Source: Rhodocyclaceae bacterium (GTDB taxonomy: Bacteria; Pseudomonadota; Gammaproteobacteria; Burkholderiales; Rhodocyclaceae). From it: 64,000 nt of DNA. The position numbers and the translations under genes were made by a program. The stretch lies in the NCBI GenBank assembly GCA_020445665.1, contig JAGRGD010000049.1, positions 62,001 through 126,000 of the forward strand. Direction: 5' to 3'. Below, piece by piece: positions 44,099-52,970 of the stretch. The notes beneath the pieces are model-generated. The model was not told the DNA's origin. It made no database searches and worked only from the letters and a program-made list of their open reading frames with translations. Position 1 is the stretch's first letter, and every line of letters starts with the position of its first letter.

Positions 44099-44929
44099 TT
44101 AGCCGAGGAGACTCAGCACGTTCTGCGGCAGAGCGTTGGCCTGAGCGAGCATGGCGGTGCCAGCCTGCTGCAGGATCTGTGCGCGGGTCAGGGCTGCCGT
44201 TTCGGCCGCGAAGTCGGCGTCCATGATCCGGCTGGCGGCGGCTTCCTGATTCTCGCGGGAGATCTGCAGCATCGAGACGACGCCTTCGAAGCGCACCTGG
44301 GCGGCACCGTAGGTGGCGCGGTCGGTATTCACCTTGTCGATGGCGGCGTCGATCGTCGCGATGGCGGCAGACGCGCCGCTGGCCGAGGCGACCGTGGTCG
44401 AGCCCGAGGCGGTGGCGGCCGACACCGCGCCACCCGAAATCGCGGTGGTCGTCACAGAGATCGTCTCGCCGCCGTTAGCGCCGATCTGGAAGGACTGGGC
44501 GCCGGCGTTCGAATCCAGGATCTTCAGACCGTTGAAGGTGGTCTGGGTGCCGATCCGGTCGATTTCCGCCTGGAGCTGGTCGAATTCCGATTCCAGCGCG
44601 GCGCGGTCGCTCGATGAGTTGGTGGCGTTCGATGACTGGACTGCGATGTCACGCATTCTCAGCAGGTGTTCCTTGACCTGTCCCAGCGCGCCTTCGGCCG
44701 TCTGGGTCAGCGAAATCGCATCGTTGGCGTTGCGGATGGCCACGGTCATGCCGCGCGACTGGGCGGTCATGCGGGTGGCGATCGCGAGTCCGGCTGCATC
44801 GTCCTTGGCGCTATTCACGCGCAGGCCGGAAGACAGGCGCTGCAGCGAGGTGGCCAGAGAACTTTGCGACATCCCGAGGTTCCGCTGAGCATTCAGGGAC
44901 TGGATGTTGGTGTTGATGATGGCAGCCAT
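44099..44929 (-). CDS. fliC: flagellin FliC (copy 2)
   Basis: A 276-residue flagellin nearly identical to copy 1 in the D0/D1 ends ([36 protein letters not shown] and ending NVLSLLG). Differences are concentrated in the middle (about 60-210), including more glycine in the Ser/Thr/Ala-rich segment. Also a short flagellin without D2/D3. It has a sigma-28-like promoter rather than sigma-54, heads the flaG-fliD-fliS-fliT region and adjoins the glycosyltransferase gene. Confidence 0.97.
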   Translation of the reverse strand: MAAIINTNIQSLNAQRNLGMSQSSLATSLQRLSSGLRVNSAKDDAAGLAIATRMTAQSRGMTVAIRNANDAISLTQTAEGALGQVKEHLLRMRDIAVQSSNATNSSSDRAALESEFDQLQAEIDRIGTQTTFNGLKILDSNAGAQSFQIGANGGETISVTTTAISGGAVSAATASGSTTVASASGASAAIATIDAAIDKVNTDRATYGAAQVRFEGVVSMLQISRENQEAAASRIMDADFAAETAALTRAQILQQAGTAMLAQANALPQNVLSLLG

Positions 44930-45025
44930 TTTATGACTCCTTGATTCCTCTAGTTTCAGTCGAACGCCGGGTTCATTGTGGCCGGCGTTCCAGCGATGTA
45001 CGGCAGTGTTGTGCCGTTGATGCCT

Positions 45026-45052
45026 ATTACGGGATCGATGTCAATAACTTGA
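45026..45052 (-). promoter_or_regulatory. sigma-28-like promoter of fliC2
   Basis: On the minus strand TCAAGTT (45052-45046) and CCCGTAAT (45033-45026) are separated by 12 bases. The -10-like half is almost the same as that of flgM (GCCGTAAT). The element is 97 bases upstream of the fliC2 start codon. No CGGCAA/TTGCCG cluster is present here. Confidence 0.65.
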
Positions 45053-45081
45053 GGAACTATTTGGGGCTACAGGCCGCTCAG

Positions 45082-48000
45082 TCATCGACCGAGGAGCGCT
45101 GACATCCATGGGTCGAGATTCGCCTCGAGCATGTAGTTGGCATGGACCCAGTCGCGCAGGTGGCTACCGCTGGTCCGCAGCTGATCACGGTCGGCGAGCT
45201 GGCACTCTATGGCGTCGATCCAGGCGTCCGGGCGGTTCTCCAGCCGGATGACCGGCGGCGCGTCCGTCCGGTAGGGGTCGATATCGGTGCAGACCACGGG
45301 CCAGCCGAGAGCGCCGTACTCCAGCAAGCGGAGGTTGCTCTTGCATTCATTGAATGGGTGAATCTCAAGCGGCGCCAGGGCCAGATCGAGTCTTAGCGAA
45401 GCCATTTTGGCGGCGTACTCAGTAATCGAGACGAAGGGGTGGACCTCCTTGACGTAGGGCTTCAGGAACTCCGGGCACATGCCCATCAGGACGAAGTCCA
45501 CCCGGTCGTGGAGGGCCGCCATGATCGGTTCGATCAGCTTCAGGTCGCCGGCATGCTGCATGGCCCCGACCCAGCCTACACGCGGCCGGTCGGCCATGTT
45601 GAGTTCCGCTTGAAGGCTGCCCCAGACATCCTGTTCCAGACAGTTGGGCACCACCCGGATGTCGTCGATCAGGTCGGCAAAATATGCGCGCAGGGGCTCC
45701 GTCGTGACGATCAGGCGGCGACAGTGTGAGAGCGACTCGCGCAGACGCGTCCTCGCCTGGCGGGCGTGCAGGGCGTAGTGGGGGTTGTCCCGCGGCAGGT
45801 CGCCCAGTCGGTCGTCGATCGTGCCGATGTGGTCGATCTGCGGATTCAGCCGGGCCGACTCGGCGAGTTGCCGGATCATGCCCGGCTCGATGCAGCTCTG
45901 GTAGACGGCAACATCGGGCGCAAGGCGCGCGATCTCGGTCGCCGACAGGCTGCGCAGCCGGTTGTCGCCCACGGGATGGATGATCGTGCATTGCGCGAGC
46001 CCCGCCCGGGCGAGCGCCTTGAAGGGCGCCACGACCCGGTACTGTCCGGCGCCCGTTGTCAGCGGAGCGCCGAGAAAGCGCGGCCGGTCCCGGAACCGCG
46101 GGTTCCAGTCGGCGACCGCCTGAACGTCAATCTCGTGTGATGCGTGCAGGCTGTAGTTCCGGTTGTAGTTGCGGTCGTTGGCGATGCGCGGCATGTGGCG
46201 TTCGAGGACCGAGCGGCGCTCGCGCTCGAGGCAGGCTTCCCATTCGGCACGGTCCGGTTGCTCGCGGGTCGCCTCGGCGACGCTGATCCCCTGGTGGTGG
46301 GCCACGTCCACGCTGCCCAGCCAGGCCAGGCGGCCACCCGATGCGCCTGCCCTCAGGCAGAACTCGGTGTCGTGCAGCAGGCGCGGCGTCGCCTCGGCAT
46401 CGAAGCCCCCGAGTGACTCGAAGTCGCTGCGCCGCACCAGCAGGCACGTCCCCGACAGGGCGGAGACGGCCTGGTCCACCTGCAAACGCAGGTCGAAGCC
46501 GCTGTCCAGGATGCCGGGCACGCCGGTGCCGAGGTCACCGGCCACACCATTCAACCCGAGTATGCGACCACTACCCACGATACGCGGCGGACCGTCGGTG
46601 CTGCTGATCAGGCGCGGTCCGACCGCCTTGAGCGAGCCGGCGGCGGCGTGACCGACGAGGGCGTCGAGCCAGCCCTCCTGAAAGTACTCGGTGTCGTCGT
46701 CGATGAACAGCAGGTAATCCGAGGAAGCCAGTGCCGCGGCCCGGTTGCGGAACGCCGCCGGCGCAAAGGCGCCCGCTTCGCGGATGACGCGGCAGCGCAC
46801 GCCGAGGACCTGCCCCTCGATCGAGGCGAGGTAAGCCTCCAGGTCGGGGTCCGTGACCTCGTGGGCGACCACCAGGATCTCGTCCGGCGACTTGCCGGCT
46901 GTTGCCAACAGGGTCTCGAGGCAGCACCTGAGGTAACCCGGCTGCGCGTGCGCGAGCACCACCACGGAGACTGTCGCGTCCGCAGGCCGGGCGAACCGCA
47001 CCCGGCGAGTGTGCTGGAACCAGCCTTCCGTGATCTCCGCACGGGTTCCGATCTGCTCGAAGTGGCGCGCCAGGAGGGCCATTTCGGCCGCATCGTCCGC
47101 TGCGATACCCGGCAGGTGGATGAGTGGGTCGGCAATATGGCCGATCGTATCCAGGCCCGTCTGGGCGAAGATCTTGAGCAGCAGGCCGAGGGGAGACGGG
47201 CTGTGGACCTCGGCGCCGCCGGTGAAGGCATCCAGCGCTTCCCGGCAGATGAAGGCGGAGGCGCCGATGTAGTTTCGTGAATACAGAAGCTCCGGATTGA
47301 AGTCCGGCTTGAAGTGCGGCTCGGCGCCGCCATCCTCGGCGCTGGTGACGTCATGGTCGGTGTAGAAGGCCAGCCACTGGGGCGAGGCGTTGACCTCGTC
47401 GGCGATGGCCTGCAGCGCGTGGTCGTCCAGCATCGCGCCGGCAGGCAGCATGGCGTAGAAATCGGCGTCGCGGGTTGCCCGCAGCGCGTCGAAACCCGGG
47501 CTGCGATCCGGGTCGCTGACCCAGCTGATCTGTTCGATGCCTTCCAGCTCGGGGGGCGCCGAGATGCCCGGCGCGAAGATGGCGAGTTGCCACTGGGCGT
47601 ACCACTGGCGCGCGAGCGAGTCGATCGTGTTGGCCAGCAGTTCGCCCCCGCTGCCGTCGACGACGAGTCCGATCGCAAAGCGCGGGCTGAACCGCCAGCT
47701 CGACATCATTCGCTCGGCGTGAAGCTGGCCGTCGATCTCCTGGGGCGTCCGCCGGCTGCGCCACAGGGCATAGGCGGCCTGCCGCGCGGTGACCTTCCGG
47801 TCGGCCAGATCCCGTTGCGTGGTCCCGGCCCGTGCCTGGGTCTTGTCAACCAGCTTTTCCAGCTCGCGCCAGTAGTTGCGCTCCACCGTCCGGTAGTAGT
47901 CGGTCAGGGCAGGCAGAAGGGCCCTGGCCTCCGCCAGCGTGGCCGGGTCATCATCGCGGACGAGTCCATCGTTGAGCCCCAGGGACGCGCCGAACAGGTT

Positions 48001-48714
48001 GTCGAGATCGACGTAGGGGCTGGGCAACTGGACGATCGGGCAGCCGCACAGGCGGGCTTCCATGGAGATCGAGGTGTTCTCGAAGCAGTAGATGTGCGTG
48101 CTTCGGCGGAAGAGATCCCCCAGGGCCTCGTGGGTGGCGGGAAACTCCTTGGTGATCTCGGTGCATTTGGCCGCCAGGTCCGGATAGGCCTCCCGGCCCT
48201 CGGCGTAGCGGCCGAAATAGATGCACGCGCCCTCGCGCCGGTCGTCGTCGGGGTTGTCCCGATTGTGGAAGATCGACGTGTCGCACGCCGGCATGTGAAG
48301 CACACCTTCGGCCTGGGCGACGACCTCGAGCAACTCGCCGTTGTGCAGCCAGAACAGGTCGCTGTCCTTGAAGTTCGGCGTCTCGCCGAGCAGCCCGGGC
48401 CGGTTGAGGATGTAGCGCACCACCACGTCGCAGTCGAGTGGGTTGTTGCCGATGATCTCGGGATAGATCGCGATCGGTACCACCCCGGCCCGGCGGTGCA
48501 TGTCGCGGACCGAGTCGGTGAGCAAGGGCGTGCGCAGGCGGGGGCTCATGCCGCTCGCGGACATGTAGGCCTCCTCCCCCAGAAGGTTCAGGCTGTGGCA
48601 GAGCTGGTGCATCACCCGGATGCCCGAGGAGCGCCGGTCGTAGGCGGGCGCCATCAGGTAGTAGGGGTGACGGCGTTCGCCGTACAGCGTGGCTCGCTTG
48701 TTACGCTCGCGCAT
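45082..48714 (-). CDS. Very large multi-domain glycosyltransferase next to fliC2
   Basis: A 1210-residue protein that appears to hold four glycosyltransferase-like parts. Residues about 1-320 form a GT-B-like unit (ENTSISMEARLCGCPIVQLP). About 345-560 is a GT2-like fold with YTDHD at 451. About 580-840 is a second GT2 domain with FIDDD at 670 and LLHDTEFCLRA. About 880-1210 is a GT4-like domain with GWVGAMQHAGDL and SNLRLLEYGALGWPVV. No signal peptide or membrane helix is seen. Its position upstream of fliC2 suggests it builds a glycan on flagellin in the cytoplasm (inference). Confidence 0.85.
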   Translation of the reverse strand: MRERNKRATLYGERRHPYYLMAPAYDRRSSGIRVMHQLCHSLNLLGEEAYMSASGMSPRLRTPLLTDSVRDMHRRAGVVPIAIYPEIIGNNPLDCDVVVRYILNRPGLLGETPNFKDSDLFWLHNGELLEVVAQAEGVLHMPACDTSIFHNRDNPDDDRREGACIYFGRYAEGREAYPDLAAKCTEITKEFPATHEALGDLFRRSTHIYCFENTSISMEARLCGCPIVQLPSPYVDLDNLFGASLGLNDGLVRDDDPATLAEARALLPALTDYYRTVERNYWRELEKLVDKTQARAGTTQRDLADRKVTARQAAYALWRSRRTPQEIDGQLHAERMMSSWRFSPRFAIGLVVDGSGGELLANTIDSLARQWYAQWQLAIFAPGISAPPELEGIEQISWVSDPDRSPGFDALRATRDADFYAMLPAGAMLDDHALQAIADEVNASPQWLAFYTDHDVTSAEDGGAEPHFKPDFNPELLYSRNYIGASAFICREALDAFTGGAEVHSPSPLGLLLKIFAQTGLDTIGHIADPLIHLPGIAADDAAEMALLARHFEQIGTRAEITEGWFQHTRRVRFARPADATVSVVVLAHAQPGYLRCCLETLLATAGKSPDEILVVAHEVTDPDLEAYLASIEGQVLGVRCRVIREAGAFAPAAFRNRAAALASSDYLLFIDDDTEYFQEGWLDALVGHAAAGSLKAVGPRLISSTDGPPRIVGSGRILGLNGVAGDLGTGVPGILDSGFDLRLQVDQAVSALSGTCLLVRRSDFESLGGFDAEATPRLLHDTEFCLRAGASGGRLAWLGSVDVAHHQGISVAEATREQPDRAEWEACLERERRSVLERHMPRIANDRNYNRNYSLHASHEIDVQAVADWNPRFRDRPRFLGAPLTTGAGQYRVVAPFKALARAGLAQCTIIHPVGDNRLRSLSATEIARLAPDVAVYQSCIEPGMIRQLAESARLNPQIDHIGTIDDRLGDLPRDNPHYALHARQARTRLRESLSHCRRLIVTTEPLRAYFADLIDDIRVVPNCLEQDVWGSLQAELNMADRPRVGWVGAMQHAGDLKLIEPIMAALHDRVDFVLMGMCPEFLKPYVKEVHPFVSITEYAAKMASLRLDLALAPLEIHPFNECKSNLRLLEYGALGWPVVCTDIDPYRTDAPPVIRLENRPDAWIDAIECQLADRDQLRTSGSHLRDWVHANYMLEANLDPWMSALLGR

Positions 48715-48792
48715 GGAACTCCTTCCTCGTTCAGTGCCGGATCGGCGATGGCAGGGGGACGGCGGGCGTCCGCGGCGTGGCCTGCGGGCCGG

Positions 48793-49584
48793 TCAGTCCT
48801 CGCACAGCACGGTGAGCCCGTGCCACCAGTATTCCGCGGTCTGGCCCAGATGGGGCCGGCGGTTGAAGGTCAGGTTGTAGCCGTAGGCCTCGAAGTGATA
48901 GCCGGCATCGGGCGCTTCGGCCTCGACGCCACTTAGCCACAGCAAGGGCGGATAGCCGTCCCTGCGCAGCAACAGGTCCGGCGTTCCCACCAGCGCCGCG
49001 GCTGTGTCGAAGGCGCCCGATAGCAAGAAGCACGCGGGCAGTTCGGCGAGCCGATCCACGGCGGCAGGCACCGAAAATTCGGTCAGGCACGGGAAATACA
49101 GGCCGCAGACCTCGCCCTGTGCCATCGCAGCGAGCAGGCGCTCGTGTCGAGCGCCCGGCCGGGACGTGAGCTTGCCGGCCGTGCCGGCCGGGTGGTGGTC
49201 GACGAAGTCGTAGTCGGGCAGGTGGGCCCGGTAGGCGTTGCCGACGGCGGGAAGGAATCGTGTATCGAAGGTCTCGCCGATGTCGTGCACGGACAGACGG
49301 GGCAGGATGAAGGGCACCGCGACGCCCCGCAGCACGTTGCGCGTGAGCGGGTCGGCTTCGAGCTGCTGGCGGGTGCTGGCGATGCGGTCGCGGAAGGACT
49401 CGAGCGATGTCTCGAGATCCGGCGCCAGGTGCTGGGCGGTTCTGGCCAGAATGGCGGCTGGGGCGATTTCCGGCTCGCCGAGCCGGAAATAGCGGCGCGA
49501 CTCCCTGTGTACCGGGGCACTGGTACGGCCGGGCAGGCAGCGCCCGTGTGCGTCGAACAGGTCCGGGCCATCCGGTTGCGGCAT
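48793..49584 (-). CDS. Unknown protein in the glycosylation island
   Basis: I do not recognise this 263-residue protein. It has no signal peptide or membrane segment. Visible features are a helical N-terminal half (ILARTAQHLAPDLETSLESF, RIASTRQQLEADPLTRNVLR), a GVAVPFILPRLSVHDIGETF strand-helix and a tryptophan-containing C-terminus (GQTAEYWWHGLTVLCED). It lies between the radical SAM gene (38 bases away) and the large glycosyltransferase gene on the same strand, suggesting a shared pathway. Confidence 0.7.
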   Translation of the reverse strand: MPQPDGPDLFDAHGRCLPGRTSAPVHRESRRYFRLGEPEIAPAAILARTAQHLAPDLETSLESFRDRIASTRQQLEADPLTRNVLRGVAVPFILPRLSVHDIGETFDTRFLPAVGNAYRAHLPDYDFVDHHPAGTAGKLTSRPGARHERLLAAMAQGEVCGLYFPCLTEFSVPAAVDRLAELPACFLLSGAFDTAAALVGTPDLLLRRDGYPPLLWLSGVEAEAPDAGYHFEAYGYNLTFNRRPHLGQTAEYWWHGLTVLCED

Positions 49585-49622
49585 CGATCGGGTCCTCTAC
49601 TGGGTGTCGGGGCGGCTGGCGT

Positions 49623-50735
49623 TCAGGCCGGCGTGAGCGTGTCGTGGTCGGAGAAGCCGTCGCCCCAGCGCAGGGGCAGGTGCGTGGCGCCACGCGTCTT
49701 CTCGGTGTGGATGCGGATGAACTGCGGATCCTCGCCGATCAGGCAGTCGGGCCGGTGCGGGCCCAGCCAGGGGTTTCGCATGCCGCGTGCGAGGATCTCC
49801 TCGAGCGGCGTTTCGCGCACATTGCCGAGCGAAAAATCGATGTAGGGGCAGGGCGTGACTTCGCCCGTCGAGGTCACGGTGATGATGCCCTTGACGGTGA
49901 TGCAGCCCTTGAACGAGCCATACGAAGGTGTCATGTGGGTGAACACCGGGAACTGTTTTTCGAGCTCCCGCACCTGATCGGCGTCTTCCTTGGTGATCAC
50001 GAACTCCGGATGTTCGGTGCAGGAGCCGGTTGGTTTGGCATAGGACACATACAGGCCGATGCCGCGATCGGCGCAGAACTGACACATCTCGCGGAACTCG
50101 GGGCTGGCCGCCCGGCCCTTGACGAGGACGGTCGACAGGATCAGGTTCAGGCCGGCTTCAAGCGAGGCGTCGATGGCGCGCATGACCCGCCTGTAGGAGC
50201 CCTTCTTGTTGCGGAAATTGTCGTGATCGGCCTCGATCATGCTGTCAAGCGAGAGCTGTACCTTCTCGACGCCGATCGACTTCAGGTGGCGGGCACGGGC
50301 CGGGTCGAGGAACCAGCCGTTGGTGTCCGTGATGACGTAGTGTCTGTCGGGGTCGATGGCCTCGACGACCGCGTCGAAGTCCTTCATCACGAGGGGTTCG
50401 CCGCCGGTGATGACGAAGCGGGCGAGGCCCAGCTCGTCGGCCTGGCGAGACAGGGTCCGGATATCGTCCAGATCGATCTTGCGGCGCTCGTCAGAGATCT
50501 TGAAGACCTTCTTGAAGTGCCGGTCCATGTAGTACTCGGCCGAGCAGTGGGTGCACTGGAAATTGCACAGGTAGCTCTTCTCGACGCGAATGATCGGACT
50601 GATCTCGCCGCGTTCCTCCATCGCGGAGATGCGGGCAAGTTTTGCCGCCACATAGGGCTTCCGGGCGGCAAGATCGTTCCGTTTGGCCGCCTCTCCGGCG
50701 GTCAGCTTGTTGTCTTCCGTTGCGGTGCAGCTCAT
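49623..50735 (-). CDS. radical SAM enzyme (SPASM-like C-terminus)
   Basis: A 370-residue radical SAM protein. The cluster-binding motif is CNFQCTHC (CX3CX2C, about residue 60), followed by FVITGGEPLVMKDFDAVVEA and KVQLSLDSMIEADHDNFR. The C-terminal part has a GCITVKGIITVTSTGEVTPC-type segment and FSLGNVRETPLEEI, typical of enzymes with an extra iron-sulfur domain. The substrate cannot be read from the sequence. The ATG at 50735 is chosen over a longer frame reaching 50882. It is divergent from the epimerase gene. Confidence 0.9.
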   Translation of the reverse strand: MSCTATEDNKLTAGEAAKRNDLAARKPYVAAKLARISAMEERGEISPIIRVEKSYLCNFQCTHCSAEYYMDRHFKKVFKISDERRKIDLDDIRTLSRQADELGLARFVITGGEPLVMKDFDAVVEAIDPDRHYVITDTNGWFLDPARARHLKSIGVEKVQLSLDSMIEADHDNFRNKKGSYRRVMRAIDASLEAGLNLILSTVLVKGRAASPEFREMCQFCADRGIGLYVSYAKPTGSCTEHPEFVITKEDADQVRELEKQFPVFTHMTPSYGSFKGCITVKGIITVTSTGEVTPCPYIDFSLGNVRETPLEEILARGMRNPWLGPHRPDCLIGEDPQFIRIHTEKTRGATHLPLRWGDGFSDHDTLTPA

Positions 50736-50965
50736 GCGATGTCTCCTGTCGGGTCGGCCTCGGGGTGGCCGTGGCCACGCTCCGCGGTGCCGGTCACGGC
50801 CGGCTTCGACGCTCCCTGCGAGTACGGCGTGGGGACGATTTTCTTTAGGGCAGGCAGCAATTTCCAGACCAGCCGGCCGCATGCGTCACGCTGCCTTGCG
50901 CACCTGCCTGAGGTAGGATCGCCTTCGAACCCTCGCCTTGGCCCTTTCCTGTCCATTCGAATCGC
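50736..50965. other. Intergenic region between divergent radical SAM and epimerase genes
   Basis: These 230 bases presumably hold two divergent promoters. I see no sigma-54, sigma-28 or CGGCAA-cluster motif, and no hairpin of note. Two half-sites (TTGCCG and CGGCAA) lie 60-100 bases inside the radical SAM coding sequence but without a sigma-54 promoter nearby. Confidence 0.4.
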
Positions 50966-52015
50966 ATGTTCGACCCGACGCACCCGATCGTAACCGAGGA
51001 TATCGAAAAGATCCTCGCCGAAGCGCTGCCCTGGGAGGCGCTGGCCGGGCAGCACGTGCTGGTGACCGGCGCCACCGGCATGCTCGGTGGCTACCTCACG
51101 CTGTGCCTGCTGCGGCTGGGGCGGATGCGTCTGAATGGCCTGCGCATCAGCCTGCTCGTGCGCGACGCGGCGCGCGCGCAGGCGCGTTTCGGCGATCTCC
51201 TGTCCGGCGCGGGCGTCGATGTGGTGAGCGGGTCCCTGCAGTCGCCTCCACAGCTGCCCGCAGGGATGCCCGATCTCATCATTCACGCGGCCAGCCCGGC
51301 GTCCCCAAGGGACTACGCGACACATCCGGTGGATGTGATCCGCGCCAACGCCGCCGGGACGATGGCCCTGCTGGACGCCTACGCGCGTGGTGGTGACTCA
51401 CGCTTCCTGTTCCTGGGCTCGGCCGTCTATGGCTCGACCGAGAACCTGGGGCCGGTCGACGAGGACAGCTTCGGTGCCGTGCCGACGCTTGACGCCCGCA
51501 ATTGCTACATCGAGAGCAAGCGCATGGCGGAGACCCTGCTGGAGAGCTGGCGGTGTCAGTATGGCCTGGACTATCGCATCGGGCGCATCTTCCATACCTT
51601 CGGCCCGGGGCTGAATCTCGACGACGGGCGGATCTTTTCGGACGTGCTGCGAGCTGCGCTGGCACGCCAGCCGATCGTGTTGACCAGCGACGGCCTCGCC
51701 CGCCGGGCCTTCTGCTATCTGGCCGACACGGTATCTGCGTTTTTCCACCTGTTGCTGGCGGGACGGCCCGGGCTGGCCTGCAATATCGGCAACCCCGACA
51801 ACGAACTGACGATTCGCGAGTTCGCCAGCCTTGCCAGCCGGCTGACCGACCCGCCGCTTCCCCTGCACTTCGCGGCGCCGGATCTGTCCGCCTACACTCC
51901 GGCTCGAACATCACGCGGCCAGCCGGATATCACCCGGATCCGCGCCCTCGGCTGGCGGCCGGCCGTGACGGCGGCCGATGCGCTGGCCAGGACCTACAGG
52001 AGCTTTCTGCCATGA
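50966..52015 (+). CDS. NAD-dependent nucleotide-sugar epimerase/dehydratase
   Basis: A 349-residue extended SDR. It has the Rossmann motif VLVTGATGMLGGYLTL, the catalytic Tyr/Lys pair in CYIESKRMAE, and a GRIFHTFGPGLNLDDGRIFS segment like those in UDP-glucuronate decarboxylases and dTDP-glucose 4,6-dehydratases. It probably modifies a nucleotide sugar for the island glycan; the exact reaction is not determinable. Its stop codon overlaps the FkbM gene start (ATGA). Confidence 0.9.
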   Translation: MFDPTHPIVTEDIEKILAEALPWEALAGQHVLVTGATGMLGGYLTLCLLRLGRMRLNGLRISLLVRDAARAQARFGDLLSGAGVDVVSGSLQSPPQLPAGMPDLIIHAASPASPRDYATHPVDVIRANAAGTMALLDAYARGGDSRFLFLGSAVYGSTENLGPVDEDSFGAVPTLDARNCYIESKRMAETLLESWRCQYGLDYRIGRIFHTFGPGLNLDDGRIFSDVLRAALARQPIVLTSDGLARRAFCYLADTVSAFFHLLLAGRPGLACNIGNPDNELTIREFASLASRLTDPPLPLHFAAPDLSAYTPARTSRGQPDITRIRALGWRPAVTAADALARTYRSFLP

Positions 52016-52956
52016 AGATTGCCCGCCTTCGGGACGCCCACCGATCCGGCGAACTGCCCAAGCCCTACTATCTGGGCGCGGTCTTTGCCGCCACCCGCCC
52101 CCTGTTCGAATTGCAGGAGATGCTCGAAGGCAGCCAGTTGAAGGAGATCGTGGTGGGCGAGGATGGCGTGCGCGTGCGCACGCGGCTCAACGATCTGCAG
52201 CTGGTCTTCGATCCGCAGGAGGTCAGCTCGCTGGTGTCAGGCCTGCTGGCCTTCGGCGACACGGAGGCAACCGAGCGCGAGGTGCTGCTGTCCGCGGCCG
52301 GCCCGGCGGCGACCATCCTGGACATCGGGGCCAATGTGGGCTGGTATTCCCTGCATTTCGCCAGGGTCGCGCCCACCGCGCGGATCGTCGCGTTCGAGCC
52401 GATGCCGCCGATCCATGCGCGCCTGCTGGCGCATCTTCGGCTCAACGACATCGAGACCGTCGAGCCCGAAAAGCTCGCGCTGCAGGACGCGGAGGGCGAT
52501 GGCGTGTTGTATTTCCATGCAGCGGAGACAGGGGCCACCTCGGCCCGCAACAACCGGGGCTTCGACGGCGCGATCACCGAGGCGGTTCGCACCACCACCC
52601 TCGATCGCTACTGCGTTGACAGGGGGTTGTCACCCGACCTGATCAAGTGTGACGTGGAAGGCAGCGAATTCGCCGTGGTCCGCGGTGGGCTGGAGACCAT
52701 CCGCCGCTGCCAGCCCGTGATCTTCCTCGAACTGCTGCGCAAGTGGAGCGCGAACTTCGGCTACCACCCGAACGCGGTGCTCGAGGTCCTGTTCGGCCTC
52801 GGCTATCGCGCCTGGGCGATCGAGTCGGACGGCATCTCGGCCTGCGCCGAGATCACCGAAGAGACCGTCGCGACCAACTTCCTGTTCACAATGCCCGCCC
52901 GGCACCAGGGGCTGCTCGAGGACCTCGCTACCCGGATCGCCGTGCGCGGGGTCTGA
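52012..52956 (+). CDS. FkbM-family methyltransferase
   Basis: A 314-residue SAM-dependent methyltransferase. Motif I is ILDIGANVGWYSLHFA, followed by IVAFEPMPPIHARLLAHLRL and DLIKCDVEGSEFAVVRGG, all typical of FkbM-type O-methyltransferases. These often methylate sugars in glycan islands. About 90 N-terminal residues (up to the LLSAAGPAATILDIG start) form an extra helical region. It is translationally coupled to the epimerase gene and converges on the next glycosyltransferase gene. Confidence 0.92.
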   Translation: MKIARLRDAHRSGELPKPYYLGAVFAATRPLFELQEMLEGSQLKEIVVGEDGVRVRTRLNDLQLVFDPQEVSSLVSGLLAFGDTEATEREVLLSAAGPAATILDIGANVGWYSLHFARVAPTARIVAFEPMPPIHARLLAHLRLNDIETVEPEKLALQDAEGDGVLYFHAAETGATSARNNRGFDGAITEAVRTTTLDRYCVDRGLSPDLIKCDVEGSEFAVVRGGLETIRRCQPVIFLELLRKWSANFGYHPNAVLEVLFGLGYRAWAIESDGISACAEITEETVATNFLFTMPARHQGLLEDLATRIAVRGV

Positions 52957-52970
52957 ATGCCCGTGGGCAT
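52957..52970. terminator. Small hairpin between convergent FkbM and GT2 genes
   Basis: ATGCCCGTGGGCAT is a short inverted repeat filling the 13-base gap between the two convergent stop codons. The stem is only 5-6 bp, so its role as a bidirectional terminator is weakly supported. Confidence 0.3.

Noticed and set aside
47314..48936. 540-codon plus-strand frame opposite the large glycosyltransferase
   Set aside because: Antisense to a protein with clear glycosyltransferase motifs.
50640..50680. TTGCCG and CGGCAA near the start of the radical SAM gene as an activator site
   Set aside because: No sigma-54 promoter is nearby, the two sites are not arranged as the 15-bp repeat, and isolated half-sites are expected by chance in this composition.
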